NCBI GenBank assembly: GCA_003247835.1
Contig: QJYB01000061.1
Location: forward strand, 95,020 to 159,019
Length of the DNA: 64,000 nt
Source: Gammaproteobacteria bacterium
GTDB lineage: Bacteria; Pseudomonadota; Gammaproteobacteria; Pseudomonadales; Azotimanducaceae
Reading direction: 5' to 3'
The position numbers and the translations under genes are program-made. The first letter of the stretch is position 1; each line of letters starts with the position of its first letter. This document shows, piece after piece, positions 50,931-59,583 of this stretch. The notes below the pieces were generated by a model. That model searched no databases and had not been told where the DNA came from. It worked only from the letters and a program-made list of their open reading frames with translations.

Positions 50931-52103
50931 ATGAGTTTTCGGAACGCCCTGGTGGGTGGCGGCCTGCTCGTGGCCATCGTCGCGCTGGGCTACGGACAAC
51001 GGCTGCTCGAACCGGCTGCGGATGCCGCCACGATGAAGGTGCCGGTGTTCGAGGTGGATCCGCTCTGGCCCAAACCGCTGCCCAACCACTGGATTCTCGG
51101 GATGACCATTGGCGTCGGCATCGACAGCCGCGACCACGTCTTCATCATCCACCGCCGGGAATCCTTCGACACACGGACAGAGATCGGCGCGGCCATGAAT
51201 CCACCCACCGCCGAGTGCTGCGTGCCGGCGCCCAACATCCTGGAGTTCGACCCCGCCGGCAACCTGGTGAGCTCCTGGGGTGGTCCCGGAGAAGGCTACG
51301 AGTGGCCGAGCTCGAACCACGGAATCACCGTAGATCCAAGGGACAACATCTGGATCGGCGGCAACGGGCGTGGCGACAGCCACATTCTGAAATTCTCGAG
51401 GGACGGCACCTTCCTGGCCCAGTACGGCACGCCGGGGATGGAGGCGGATTCCAGCAGCACCGGGCACTTCGGCCGGGTGGCCAAGATCTCTTTCGACGCG
51501 ACCGGCGAGGAAGCCTACGTGGCCGACGGTTACTCCAACAAGCGCGTGGCCGTGCTCGATGCAGGCACCGGCCAGGTGAAGCGGTTCTGGGGCGCCTACG
51601 GTAACAAGCCCGACGATGCAAACCTCGGCCCTTACGATCCGGATGCGCCGCTGGCGCAGCAGTTCCGCAATCCCGTGCACTGTGCCGAACCGTCCAACGA
51701 CGGCCTGCTCTACGTCTGCGATCGGGTGAACGACCGTATCCAGGTGTTCAAGCTCGACGGCACCTTCGTCACCGAGAAGCAGATCGCACCCAGAACGCTG
51801 GGCGACGGCTCGATCTGGGACATCGCCTTCTCCCGGGATCCGGAGCAGAAGTTCATCTTCCTGGCCGATGGCGCCAACATGAAGGTCTACGTGATCCTGC
51901 GCGAAACACTGGAGGTGCTGACCAGCTTCGGCGACGGCGGCCGGCAGCCGGGCCAGTTCTACGCTGTACACAGCATCGCCACGGACTCGAAAGGGAACAT
52001 CTACACCACGGAAACCTACGAAGGTAAGCGGGTGCAGAAGTTCCTCTACAAGGGCATGAAAGCGGTCAGCGCAAAGGATCAGGGCGTCGTCTGGCCGCGC
52101 TGA
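50931..52103 (+). CDS. Exported NHL-repeat beta-propeller protein
   Basis: 390-residue protein with an N-terminal signal or anchor (LVGGGLLVAIVALGYG). It is a six-bladed NHL-type propeller: blades include GVGIDSRDHVFIIHR, EFDPAGNLVSSWGGPGEGYEWPSSNHGITVDPRDNIWIGGNG, KFSRDGTFLAQYGTPG, AYVADGYSNKRVAVLDAGTGQVKRFWGAYG, CDRVNDRIQVFKLDGTF and IATDSKGNIYTTETYEGKRVQKF. Similar proteins are peptidylglycine-lyase-like or 6-phosphogluconolactonase-like, but no zinc-lyase motif set is complete here. GGAGGGG precedes the ATG. A strong hairpin follows. It may bind a ligand or protein in the periplasm. Confidence 0.82.
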   Translation: MSFRNALVGGGLLVAIVALGYGQRLLEPAADAATMKVPVFEVDPLWPKPLPNHWILGMTIGVGIDSRDHVFIIHRRESFDTRTEIGAAMNPPTAECCVPAPNILEFDPAGNLVSSWGGPGEGYEWPSSNHGITVDPRDNIWIGGNGRGDSHILKFSRDGTFLAQYGTPGMEADSSSTGHFGRVAKISFDATGEEAYVADGYSNKRVAVLDAGTGQVKRFWGAYGNKPDDANLGPYDPDAPLAQQFRNPVHCAEPSNDGLLYVCDRVNDRIQVFKLDGTFVTEKQIAPRTLGDGSIWDIAFSRDPEQKFIFLADGANMKVYVILRETLEVLTSFGDGGRQPGQFYAVHSIATDSKGNIYTTETYEGKRVQKFLYKGMKAVSAKDQGVVWPR

Positions 52104-52126
52104 TCAGTTGAAAGCGATCGGATGAA

Positions 52127-52147
52127 AAGGCGGGCCCTGCCCGCCTT
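52127..52147. terminator. Bidirectional terminator between NHL and unknown-protein genes
   Basis: AAGGCGGGC, loop CCT, GCCCGCCTT: nine perfect pairs between two convergent genes. Read on the minus strand it runs into TTTT, as in a Rho-independent terminator for the gene at 52168-52899. On the plus strand the A-run precedes the stem. Confidence 0.65.
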
Positions 52148-52167
52148 CGTGCGGTCGAGACCCGGTT

Positions 52168-52899
52168 TCAGTGCGTGGTCTGCGTCTGCACGGTTCGCCA
52201 GACGCGTGCCGCCACTTCCAGCGCCTCGTGATCCACCTCCGGCACGGCAGCGAGCATTCCTTCGATGAACGCATCACCGGCACCTGCTTTCACCAGCCAG
52301 CAGGCAATTCCCTTGAACTCGCCCGCCACCACGTACTCCGCCTTGCGCTTCGGCGCATCGGGCCAGGTGCGCTTGATCACCCATTCCGGCTTGCCCTTCG
52401 GCGCGGGTGCCTTCAGGAACAGGCCTTCGCCGTCGATCGTGCCGATCTCCGTCCAGGTCTTGGCCCGCCGGTTCGCGGCGGCTTCCCAGGCATCGCTGCC
52501 GGTCAGGCCATCGAGCCATGCGGTGGTCGGCGCCACGCTCTTCCTCGCCGCAGCAGCCGGTTCACGCCGTTGTGAGCGGGCCGGTGGCGCGGCTTCCGTT
52601 GGAGCCGGTGCCTGCATCGGAGTCGAAGGCTCCGCCGGTGCCATCGGCTCCGCGTCCGCCACGGTCTCGATCTGGCGGGCCAGACGGTCGTGACCGCGGG
52701 AACGCAGCGCGCCCAGCAGGTAGGGCGAACCGTCCAGGCTCTCTGCCAGCCGGCGTACGCACTGCACGTTGTTGTCGATGGTTCCGCCGATGCCGTTGGC
52801 GTGGTGGCGACCGCGCTGTCGCCAGACGATCCGGCAGCGCCAGCCGTCCGTGAGCAGCTGGGCGTCCACACCGGGCCAGTTGAGTTCGAATCGGTCCAT
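52168..52899 (-). CDS. Protein of unknown function with a Pro/Ala-rich linker
   Basis: 243 residues; not recognised, no signal or membrane helix. The N-terminal part (FELNWPGVDAQLLTDGWRCRIVWRQRGRHHANGIGGTIDNNVQCVRRLAESLDGSPYLLGALRS) looks like a small alpha/beta domain. Residues about 85-120 are Pro/Ala/Glu-rich (APAEPSTPMQAPAPTEAAPP). The C-terminal part (TGSDAWEAAANRRAKTWTEIGTIDGEGLFLKAPAPKGKPEWVIKRTWPDAPKRKAEYVVAGEFKGIACWLVKAG) has many Trp and Lys residues, perhaps nucleic-acid or cell-wall binding. The ATG at 52899 follows GAGG by five bases. It diverges from pyrE by 177 bases, where I see no site I can name. Confidence 0.65.
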   Translation of the reverse strand: MDRFELNWPGVDAQLLTDGWRCRIVWRQRGRHHANGIGGTIDNNVQCVRRLAESLDGSPYLLGALRSRGHDRLARQIETVADAEPMAPAEPSTPMQAPAPTEAAPPARSQRREPAAAARKSVAPTTAWLDGLTGSDAWEAAANRRAKTWTEIGTIDGEGLFLKAPAPKGKPEWVIKRTWPDAPKRKAEYVVAGEFKGIACWLVKAGAGDAFIEGMLAAVPEVDHEALEVAARVWRTVQTQTTH

Positions 52900-53076
52900 C
52901 TGAGCCTCATCCGTTGTCCAGTCCGTTGCAGTTAACGATCCGGATGAGCCTGCGTCTGCGCAGAGGGTCACAGCACGCGCCTGCGGAACCACGTCACGCC
53001 GGAACTGTGACCCCACACCGGTGTGTCGCGTCCGTGAGCGGGCGGCCAGACCACGGTGCCCTGTTAGACTCTGCGC

Positions 53077-53610
53077 ATGACCACCTCCGGCGAGCTCGAC
53101 GAGCTGGCCCGGACCATCCGGGAGCGGGCCCAGCTGCACGGCACCTTCACCCTGCGTTCGGGTGCGGTGAGCCAGACCTACTTCGACAAGTACCGCTTCG
53201 AAGCAGACCCCGCGCTGCTGCGTCGAATCGGTGAAGCCATGCTGCCCCTCGTTCCTGCCGATACGACGGTGCTTGCAGGGCTCGAGATGGGCGGTATCCC
53301 CCTCGTCACCATGCTCGGGCAGCTCACCGGCATGCCCACGGCGTTCCTGCGCAAGGCACCGAAAACCTACGGTACCTGCCGCTCGGCAGAGGGTGTCGAG
53401 CTCGAGGGTGAGCGGGTGGTGCTGATCGAAGACGTGGTCTCGAGCGGCGGGGCCATTCTCGACCAGCTGGCCCTGCTCCGCGCCGACGGGATCTCTCCTG
53501 CCACGGCGATCTGCGTCATCGACCGGGAAACCGGCGGCAGGGAAGCGCTGGCGGACCAGGGCGTCGCGCTCAAGGCGCTGCTCACCATGAGTCGCATCAT
53601 GACCGTCTGA
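53077..53610 (+). CDS. pyrE: Orotate phosphoribosyltransferase
   Basis: 177-residue enzyme of pyrimidine synthesis that joins orotate and PRPP to make OMP. TFTLRSGAVSQTYFDKYRFEADP is the N-terminal orotate-side motif. VLAGLEMGGIPLVTMLGQLTGMPTAFLRKAPKTYGTC gives the central region with Lys and Arg that hold pyrophosphate. VVLIEDVVSSGGAIL is the PRPP-binding loop (acidic pair Glu-Asp). It is shorter than E. coli PyrE (213) and fits the compact PyrE form. A related PRTase is less likely given the YFDKY segment. It stands alone, followed by a hairpin at 53621 and an exported peptidase pair. Confidence 0.9.
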   Translation: MTTSGELDELARTIRERAQLHGTFTLRSGAVSQTYFDKYRFEADPALLRRIGEAMLPLVPADTTVLAGLEMGGIPLVTMLGQLTGMPTAFLRKAPKTYGTCRSAEGVELEGERVVLIEDVVSSGGAILDQLALLRADGISPATAICVIDRETGGREALADQGVALKALLTMSRIMTV

Positions 53611-53620
53611 AGGGCGAGGC

Positions 53621-53638
53621 GGACACGCCTCCGTGTCC
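53621..53638 (+). terminator. Hairpin after pyrE
   Basis: GGACACG, CCTC, CGTGTCC: seven perfect pairs, 11 bases after the pyrE stop. No T-run follows, so intrinsic termination is uncertain. Confidence 0.4.
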
Positions 53639-53687
53639 AGGCACATCACGTTAGAATGCGCGCTCACGACGAGACGGGAACTGCCCC

Positions 53688-55130
53688 ATGCCTGATCAGC
53701 AATGCCAACGGACCCGGCGCAGGCCAACACAGAGCAACACGCCATGGGCCGTCCCGTTGAAACGCGCGCTGCTCGGACTCGCCTGGACGGGGCTCACGCT
53801 CGCCACCACCACCGCTGCCGCTTCCGAGTTCGCCGACGCAGCACCTGAGCGTCTGTCCGAGTTCATCCAGGTGAACACGGAGAATCCGCCGGGTAACGAA
53901 ACCCGGGGCGTGGAATTCTTCGCCACACGCCTGGATCAGGCCGGTATTCCCTATCAGACAGCGGAGTCCGCGCCGGGACGCGGCAACCTCTGGGCCCGCC
54001 TCAAAGGTGGCTCCGAACCGGCTCTGGTACTCCTCAACCATATGGACGTGGTTCCCGCGGACCCCCGCTACTGGTCCTTCGATCCCTACTCGGGAGAGAT
54101 CCGGGACGGTCACGTCTACGGCCGCGGTGCGCTCGACATGAAGAGTCTCGGCATCGCCCAGTTCCAGGCCTTTCTGGCCCTGCATGCCTCCGGCAAACGC
54201 CTGAACCGGGATGTCATCTTCGTCGCCACCGCCGACGAGGAAGCGGGTGGCGCCTTCGGCGCCGGCTGGCTGGCGACAAACCATCCGGAGATCTTCAAGG
54301 GGGCGGGCTATCTGCTGAACGAAGGCGGTGGCGGCACGACCATCGGCGACGACACGGTCTTCACCGTGGAGGTTACCCAGAAGGTGCCGCTGTGGCTGCG
54401 CCTAGTCGCCCACGGGAATCCCGGTCACGGCTCCACCCCGCAGGTGGAAACCGCCGTCACCCGGGCCCTGCGTGCCGGCAACCGGCTGGCGGAAACCCGC
54501 TTTCCACCCCGGGTGATTCCGGCGGTGCAGGACATGTTCGAAGGTATGGCGCCTTACCAGGATGACGCCATGCGGACCCGCTACGCGGACATCGTCAACG
54601 CCGTGCAGGATCCCGAGTTCATGACCTATCTGCAGCTCACCAACCCGGCCCAGCACGCCCTGCTGCGCAACACCTGCTCCCTCACCGGCATGACGGGTTC
54701 AAACAAGATCAACGTCGTGCCCACGGAGGCGATCATCGAGCTCGACTGCCGTCTGCTGCCCGACCAGGACCCGGACCGGTTCACCGAGGAGCTCAACGTC
54801 ATCGTCAATGATCCCAACATCACCATCGAGAAGATCATGGGGTTCACTCCGGCGGTGAGCTCTGCCGACACGCCCCTGTACCGGCTCATCGAGACCGTGT
54901 ACGAATCCTACTTCCCCGGAGCCGTCGTCGTGCCCGGGGTGGCCACGGGATTTACCGACAGTCACTTCTTCCGCGATCTCGGCATCGTCAGCTACGGCTT
55001 CGGTCCCTTCGTGGTGCCGGCGGCGGACCGCCGTGGCGTGCACGGCAACGACGAGCGCATCTCGGAAGAGAACATGGTGCGTGGCACCGAACTGATGATC
55101 GAGCTCCTGAACCGCTTCACGTCCCGCTGA
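53688..55130 (+). CDS. Exported M20-family metallopeptidase
   Basis: 480-residue dizinc peptidase. A long N-region with several Arg and Gln is followed by a hydrophobic signal (LLGLAWTGLTLATTTAAA, to about residue 45). Zinc ligands: His in LLNHMDVVP, bridging Asp in GRGALDMKS, the Glu pair in VATADEEAGG, Glu or Asp near LNEGGGG, and the last His in FTDSHFF. AHGNPGHGSTPQ is the dimerisation-domain His that reaches the other subunit. It trims dipeptides or N-acyl amino acids in the periplasm. It is followed after ten bases by an S9 peptidase on the same strand, so the two probably work in sequence on peptides. Confidence 0.9.
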   Translation: MPDQQCQRTRRRPTQSNTPWAVPLKRALLGLAWTGLTLATTTAAASEFADAAPERLSEFIQVNTENPPGNETRGVEFFATRLDQAGIPYQTAESAPGRGNLWARLKGGSEPALVLLNHMDVVPADPRYWSFDPYSGEIRDGHVYGRGALDMKSLGIAQFQAFLALHASGKRLNRDVIFVATADEEAGGAFGAGWLATNHPEIFKGAGYLLNEGGGGTTIGDDTVFTVEVTQKVPLWLRLVAHGNPGHGSTPQVETAVTRALRAGNRLAETRFPPRVIPAVQDMFEGMAPYQDDAMRTRYADIVNAVQDPEFMTYLQLTNPAQHALLRNTCSLTGMTGSNKINVVPTEAIIELDCRLLPDQDPDRFTEELNVIVNDPNITIEKIMGFTPAVSSADTPLYRLIETVYESYFPGAVVVPGVATGFTDSHFFRDLGIVSYGFGPFVVPAADRRGVHGNDERISEENMVRGTELMIELLNRFTSR

Positions 55131-55140
55131 TCTCGAGGAG

Positions 55141-57201
55141 ATGACCATGCACGGATCGCGTCGCCAGGAGTGCAAACGGCAACTGTCACCCCTGTTCGCA
55201 CTGGTGGTCGGCACGTGGGTCACCCTGATGACGCCGCTTGCGAGCGCCGCCGCAACGCCGTTCGAAGCCATGGACGTGTTCGAGCTCGAGTGGGCAGGCG
55301 ACCCCAACGTCGCCCCGGACGGGCGGACCATCGCCTACACCCGCAACGGCTACGACGTGATGACGGACCGTGCGGTGAGCCGTATCTGGCTCGTGGCGAG
55401 TGACGGCAGCGCAAGCCGACCGCTGACGGATGCGCCAGGCAGCCAGCCGACCTGGTCGCCGTCCGGCGATCGCATCGCTTTTCTGGCCAGGAACGGCGAC
55501 GACGTTGAAATCTACATGCACTGGGTGGCGGACAACCGCACCGCCCACATCACCCGGCTGCCGGAGACCCCATCGCGACTCACCTTCTCGCCCGACGGCC
55601 GGTGGCTCGCCTTCACCATGTTCGAGCCGGCTGACGTCAAGCCCATGGCCGAGCCGCCCAAGGCGCCCGAGGGGGCGAGCTGGGCGCCGCCCTTCAAGGT
55701 CTACGACCACCTGGTCTATCGCGCGGACGGAGAAGGCTATCTGAAACCGGGCTTCACCCATGTCTACGTGGTGCCGGCGGAGGGGGGCACGGCCCGCCGG
55801 GTGACCAGCGGCGACTTCAACCACGAGTCCTACAGCTGGCTGCCCGATGGCAGGGCCCTCATCGTCTCCGCCAACAGGCGGCCGGACTGGCAGCGCGAGC
55901 CCCAGGACACGGACCTCTACCAGGTGATGCTCGCGGACGGCACCTACACCCGCCTGACGGACCGCTACGGCCCTGACAACGAGCCGGCAGTCTCACCCGA
56001 TGGGCGCTATCTCGCCTGGACGGGTTTCGACGACACTCTGAGGGGATACGAGAACTCGCAGCTCTATGTCCGCAACCTTGTCAACGGCGAGACCGAATCC
56101 CTCACTGCCGATCTGGACCGCTCCGTCGCCGGGCCGGTCTGGTCCGAGGACTCGAGGGCCGTCTACGTCACCTACGAGAATGCCGGCAGCGGCACGATCG
56201 CCCGCGTCGAGCGTGGCGGCCGCATGCGCATACTCACCGAAGACCTGGGTGGCCTTGGCCTGTCGCGTCCCTACGCCGGTGGCGCCTTCGATGCGGCGCG
56301 CGGCACCGTCGCCTACACCCGCTCGAGCCCGGATCGTCCCGCGGAGCTGGCCGTGGTCCGTTCCGGCGATCCGCGCACGCTGACCGATCTGAACGGCGAC
56401 CTGCTCGGCCACCGGAGTCTCGCCGAGGTGCGCGCGGTGCGGTTTCCTTCCAGCCTCGACGGTCTGGAAATCGAAGCCTGGATCGCCACCCCGCCGGGCT
56501 ACGAACCCGGCCGGCCGTATCCGTTCATCCTCGAGATTCACGGTGGTCCGTTCGCCGCCTACGGTCCGCACTTCGCGAGCGAGATCCAGCTCTATGCCGC
56601 TGCCGGGTACGTGGTCATGTACGTCAACCCCCGGGGATCCACCAGCTACGGTGCGGACTTCGCCAACAGGATCCACCACGCCTACCCGGGTGGCGATTTC
56701 GACGACCTGATGTCCGCCGTGGATTATGCGGTGGAGGAAGGCTACGCCGACGAGGAGGATCTCTATGTCACCGGCGGCAGTGGCGGCGGCATCCTCACCG
56801 CCTGGATCGTCACCCACACGGACCGGTTCCGTGCCGCGGTGAGTGCCAAACCGGTGATCAACTGGTACTCCTTCGTGCTCACTGCCGACGCAGCCAACTA
56901 TTTCCAGCGCTACTGGTTCGCCCGGCCGCCCTGGGAGGACGCCGACAGCTATCTGGCCCGGTCGCCGCTGCAGTTCGTGGGCAACGTCACCACACCCACC
57001 ATGATGCTGACCGGCGAGGCCGATCTCAGAACGCCCAGCTCCGAAGCGGAGCAGTTCTACGAGGCGCTGAAGATCCGCGGCGTGGACACGGCGCTGGTGC
57101 GCGTACCGGAAGCATCACACGACATCGCTGCGCGACCGAGCCACCTCATCGCCAAGGTGGCCCACGTGCTGGCCTGGTTCGAGCGCTACGGCGGCGACTG
57201 A
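55141..57201 (+). CDS. Exported S9-family prolyl oligopeptidase-like serine peptidase
   Basis: 686-residue peptidase. A signal (ALVVGTWVTLMTPLASA) precedes a beta-propeller of TolB/DPP-like repeats (NVAPDGRTIAYTRNGYDV, PTWSPSGDRIAFLA, RLTFSPDGRWLAFTMFE, PAVSPDGRYLAWTGFD). The C-terminal alpha/beta hydrolase domain has FILEIHGGPFAAYG (oxyanion), the nucleophile Ser in GGSGGGIL, the Asp in TGEADLRTP and the His in PEASHDIA. It resembles acylaminoacyl peptidases and DPP-type enzymes, which cut short peptides after Pro, Ala or N-blocked residues. Co-transcribed with the M20 peptidase. The last 16 bases overlap the convergent patatin gene. Confidence 0.92.
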   Translation: MTMHGSRRQECKRQLSPLFALVVGTWVTLMTPLASAAATPFEAMDVFELEWAGDPNVAPDGRTIAYTRNGYDVMTDRAVSRIWLVASDGSASRPLTDAPGSQPTWSPSGDRIAFLARNGDDVEIYMHWVADNRTAHITRLPETPSRLTFSPDGRWLAFTMFEPADVKPMAEPPKAPEGASWAPPFKVYDHLVYRADGEGYLKPGFTHVYVVPAEGGTARRVTSGDFNHESYSWLPDGRALIVSANRRPDWQREPQDTDLYQVMLADGTYTRLTDRYGPDNEPAVSPDGRYLAWTGFDDTLRGYENSQLYVRNLVNGETESLTADLDRSVAGPVWSEDSRAVYVTYENAGSGTIARVERGGRMRILTEDLGGLGLSRPYAGGAFDAARGTVAYTRSSPDRPAELAVVRSGDPRTLTDLNGDLLGHRSLAEVRAVRFPSSLDGLEIEAWIATPPGYEPGRPYPFILEIHGGPFAAYGPHFASEIQLYAAAGYVVMYVNPRGSTSYGADFANRIHHAYPGGDFDDLMSAVDYAVEEGYADEEDLYVTGGSGGGILTAWIVTHTDRFRAAVSAKPVINWYSFVLTADAANYFQRYWFARPPWEDADSYLARSPLQFVGNVTTPTMMLTGEADLRTPSSEAEQFYEALKIRGVDTALVRVPEASHDIAARPSHLIAKVAHVLAWFERYGGD

Positions 57202-59549
57202 GCGGCCGCGCGCTCGGAGAGCAGTGCGTCCAGGGCCGCGAGCTCTGCGTCGCAACGGTACAGACGTCGTTTTTCCCGGGCGACGATGATCTCGAACAGG
57301 CGCCGCTTGTACACCTCGAGCTCCTCGTCGGTGAACACACCAGGTGCCACCGAGGCGACGATGTCCACCAGACGGTCAGCGCCGTTGAGCCGCCCCCACA
57401 GATAGTCGTGCTCACGGTACTCGCGGTTGAAAAAGCCGAGAAAACCCATGAGGCTCTTGCTCTTCAGGCCGGAGAACGCGCCTTCCAGGCTCACGGAATC
57501 CTGAGGGCTGACCCGGGCCACCTGGATGGGGGTGAGCGGGTCCGGACCCAGATCCTCGCCGCTCGGCGCGTAAAGCAGCACGTCGTAGATGGGAAAGCCG
57601 ACGTAGTCCGCCAGAAAGGCATGCCGCAGCGGATCGTTACCGAGCAGGTCCGCGAACACCTGGAAGGCCTGGTCGAGCTCCCGATCCAGGGCCGTCAGGT
57701 TTAGCGCGCCCGACAGCGCTTTCAGCAGTTCGCCCGCAGCGTGACGCTCCAGCGGGATCTGCCGCGCCGCCACGTACAGGCGTTCGATGAGCGCGTCGTC
57801 GAAAAGGCGGGAGCGTGACAGCGCCCGCCGGAACTCGTAGAACCGGGTCAGGAACCGGTAAGCCACCGGCTTGAACTCGTCGATGGCGTCCCGGGCCCTG
57901 TCCGTCAGCCGTTCCTGGCCGTGCTGGTTGAGGCGGCGGATCACGAACTGCAGCCGGCGGATCCGGAAGGTGACGTCGAACCGGTCCAGAAAGTCCTGCT
58001 CCAGGTTGCTGCGGCGGACGAGATCGTCCACGTTCCACCACGACTCGATCGAGCGGCGCATCATCCGCCGCGTATCGGCGGAGTACGGATTCTCCGCCAG
58101 CACCACCCACTCCTCCATCAGCGCCTCGGTCAGCCGCCAGACCCGCCGCCGCGCATAGCCCACGTACGCCGCCCCCATGTCGAGCGCGGCGGCATCGTTC
58201 ATGCTGTCCCGGAGATAGGCAATCAGATCGGCGGACAGCGCCTGCTGGTCGTACTGCGCTTCCAGTCGGGCCACCATGGCCATGATCCGGGGCTGCTCCG
58301 CTTCCACCAGACGCCGGTTGATCTGCACCCGCCGGTCCTGCTCGATGATCTCCTGCAGCTCATCGAGGATCGGCTGGTTGCGGGGGATGGTGGACATGGC
58401 CGCATGGATCGTGCCGAGGTAGCCGATCGTCCGTACCGGGCTGTCCGAGCTCGCAACCGTGGGATCCGGCTCGATGTAGAGCACGTAGCGGTCCACGTGA
58501 CGATCCGCCGGTCGCTGGCTGAGCGCCGCCATCGCCGCGTCGAACGGTTTGTTATTGACGATGCCGCCGTCGACGAACAGACGGCGCGCGGGATCGAAGC
58601 GCCGGCTGGCCGGCACACCGCTCTCCACCAGCAGGCTCTCGGCCAGAAAACGCTGCTCGCCCTCCCAGGTCTGGCCGCGCTCCGCAAGCAGCATCATCAG
58701 CTCACGATGCTCGAACGGTGGAAACGCCCCCGCGTAGGACGAACTCGCCCGGGCCGCCCACACCAGCGCCGGCAGGTTGTCGTCCCGGAAATCCGACGTA
58801 TCGGTATCCGTGTGGGTCAGCTGGCAGTACGCAGCGTGCGCCCGATCGCTCGCCACCAGCTCCTCGTTCAGCCGCAGCGTGTGCGGATAGCCCGTCAGAT
58901 CCGTGACGCTCGCGTACACATCCAGCCGCTGTCCCGGTGGCAGCAGTGACGATCCCTCGCGACGGCTGTCGATCATGGCTTCCAGCGCGTTGAAGAAATG
59001 CGTACACAACCGGCTCCCCGAAAAAGGCGGCTCGAACCAGGAAGAGCGCACGAACCGGGCCAGCTTCTCCCGTGTTTCCAGGTTCGCGCCCATTTCCTCG
59101 GGCAGCCAGCTGGTCAGCAACCGCAGCACCGGATAGAGGTACCACTTCTGAAACCGTCGCCGCGGGGTGCCCAGATAGTCAACGTCCGCATCACGCAGCC
59201 AGAGCGACGTCTGCACGTCGAGCTTGCCGTCATCCACCAGCGCCTTGCCGAACATGACGCCGTTGATCGCCCCCGCAGACGCCCCGGCGATCACGTCCAC
59301 GACCACGCGGAAGTGACAGGTCTGGTTGATCCGCTGCAGCAGCTCGAAGTAGATGGCCTCGGTGTCGAACTCCCGGTGATCCGGGCTCTCCGGATAACGG
59401 ATGCTGAGCGCGCGTTCCCGGTCCATCTCGTGCAGCACCTTGGAAGCGCGCACGAGTTTCAGGATCTCCTTGGTCACACCGTGCATGTAGACGGCGAGCG
59501 ACGCCCCGCCGTAGATCACGACGGCGAGCCGCAGCTCCCGCTTGATCAC
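57186..59549 (-). CDS. Patatin-like phospholipase, large (DUF3376-type)
   Basis: 787-residue lipid acyl hydrolase. The N-terminus LAVVIYGGASLAVYMHGVTKEIL gives the oxyanion Gly-rich loop. The nucleophile is Ser91 in GASAG (GxSxG form), and the partner Asp is Asp327 in DGGIVNNKP, so the dyad is intact. The C-terminal half (about 400-787) is helical, with long Arg/Glu-rich segments (FRIRRLQFVIRRLNQHGQ, TRFYEFRRALSRSRLF, DYLWGRLNGADRLVDIV), and is typical of the DUF3376 patatin-like proteins. Activity on phospholipids is expected. It lies 34 bases downstream of an acyl-CoA dehydrogenase, suggesting fatty-acid release followed by beta-oxidation. Confidence 0.88.
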   Translation of the reverse strand: MIKRELRLAVVIYGGASLAVYMHGVTKEILKLVRASKVLHEMDRERALSIRYPESPDHREFDTEAIYFELLQRINQTCHFRVVVDVIAGASAGAINGVMFGKALVDDGKLDVQTSLWLRDADVDYLGTPRRRFQKWYLYPVLRLLTSWLPEEMGANLETREKLARFVRSSWFEPPFSGSRLCTHFFNALEAMIDSRREGSSLLPPGQRLDVYASVTDLTGYPHTLRLNEELVASDRAHAAYCQLTHTDTDTSDFRDDNLPALVWAARASSSYAGAFPPFEHRELMMLLAERGQTWEGEQRFLAESLLVESGVPASRRFDPARRLFVDGGIVNNKPFDAAMAALSQRPADRHVDRYVLYIEPDPTVASSDSPVRTIGYLGTIHAAMSTIPRNQPILDELQEIIEQDRRVQINRRLVEAEQPRIMAMVARLEAQYDQQALSADLIAYLRDSMNDAAALDMGAAYVGYARRRVWRLTEALMEEWVVLAENPYSADTRRMMRRSIESWWNVDDLVRRSNLEQDFLDRFDVTFRIRRLQFVIRRLNQHGQERLTDRARDAIDEFKPVAYRFLTRFYEFRRALSRSRLFDDALIERLYVAARQIPLERHAAGELLKALSGALNLTALDRELDQAFQVFADLLGNDPLRHAFLADYVGFPIYDVLLYAPSGEDLGPDPLTPIQVARVSPQDSVSLEGAFSGLKSKSLMGFLGFFNREYREHDYLWGRLNGADRLVDIVASVAPGVFTDEELEVYKRRLFEIIVAREKRRLYRCDAELAALDALLSERAAAQSPP

Positions 59550-59583
59550 CGCGTCCTGCTCCCGCCGTCAGCCAGAGACCACA

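Noticed and set aside
49530..51971. 813-residue minus-strand frame including the HupE protein
   Set aside because: The first ~375 residues are antisense to the NHL-repeat gene; the signal peptide and ribosome site put the start at 50840.
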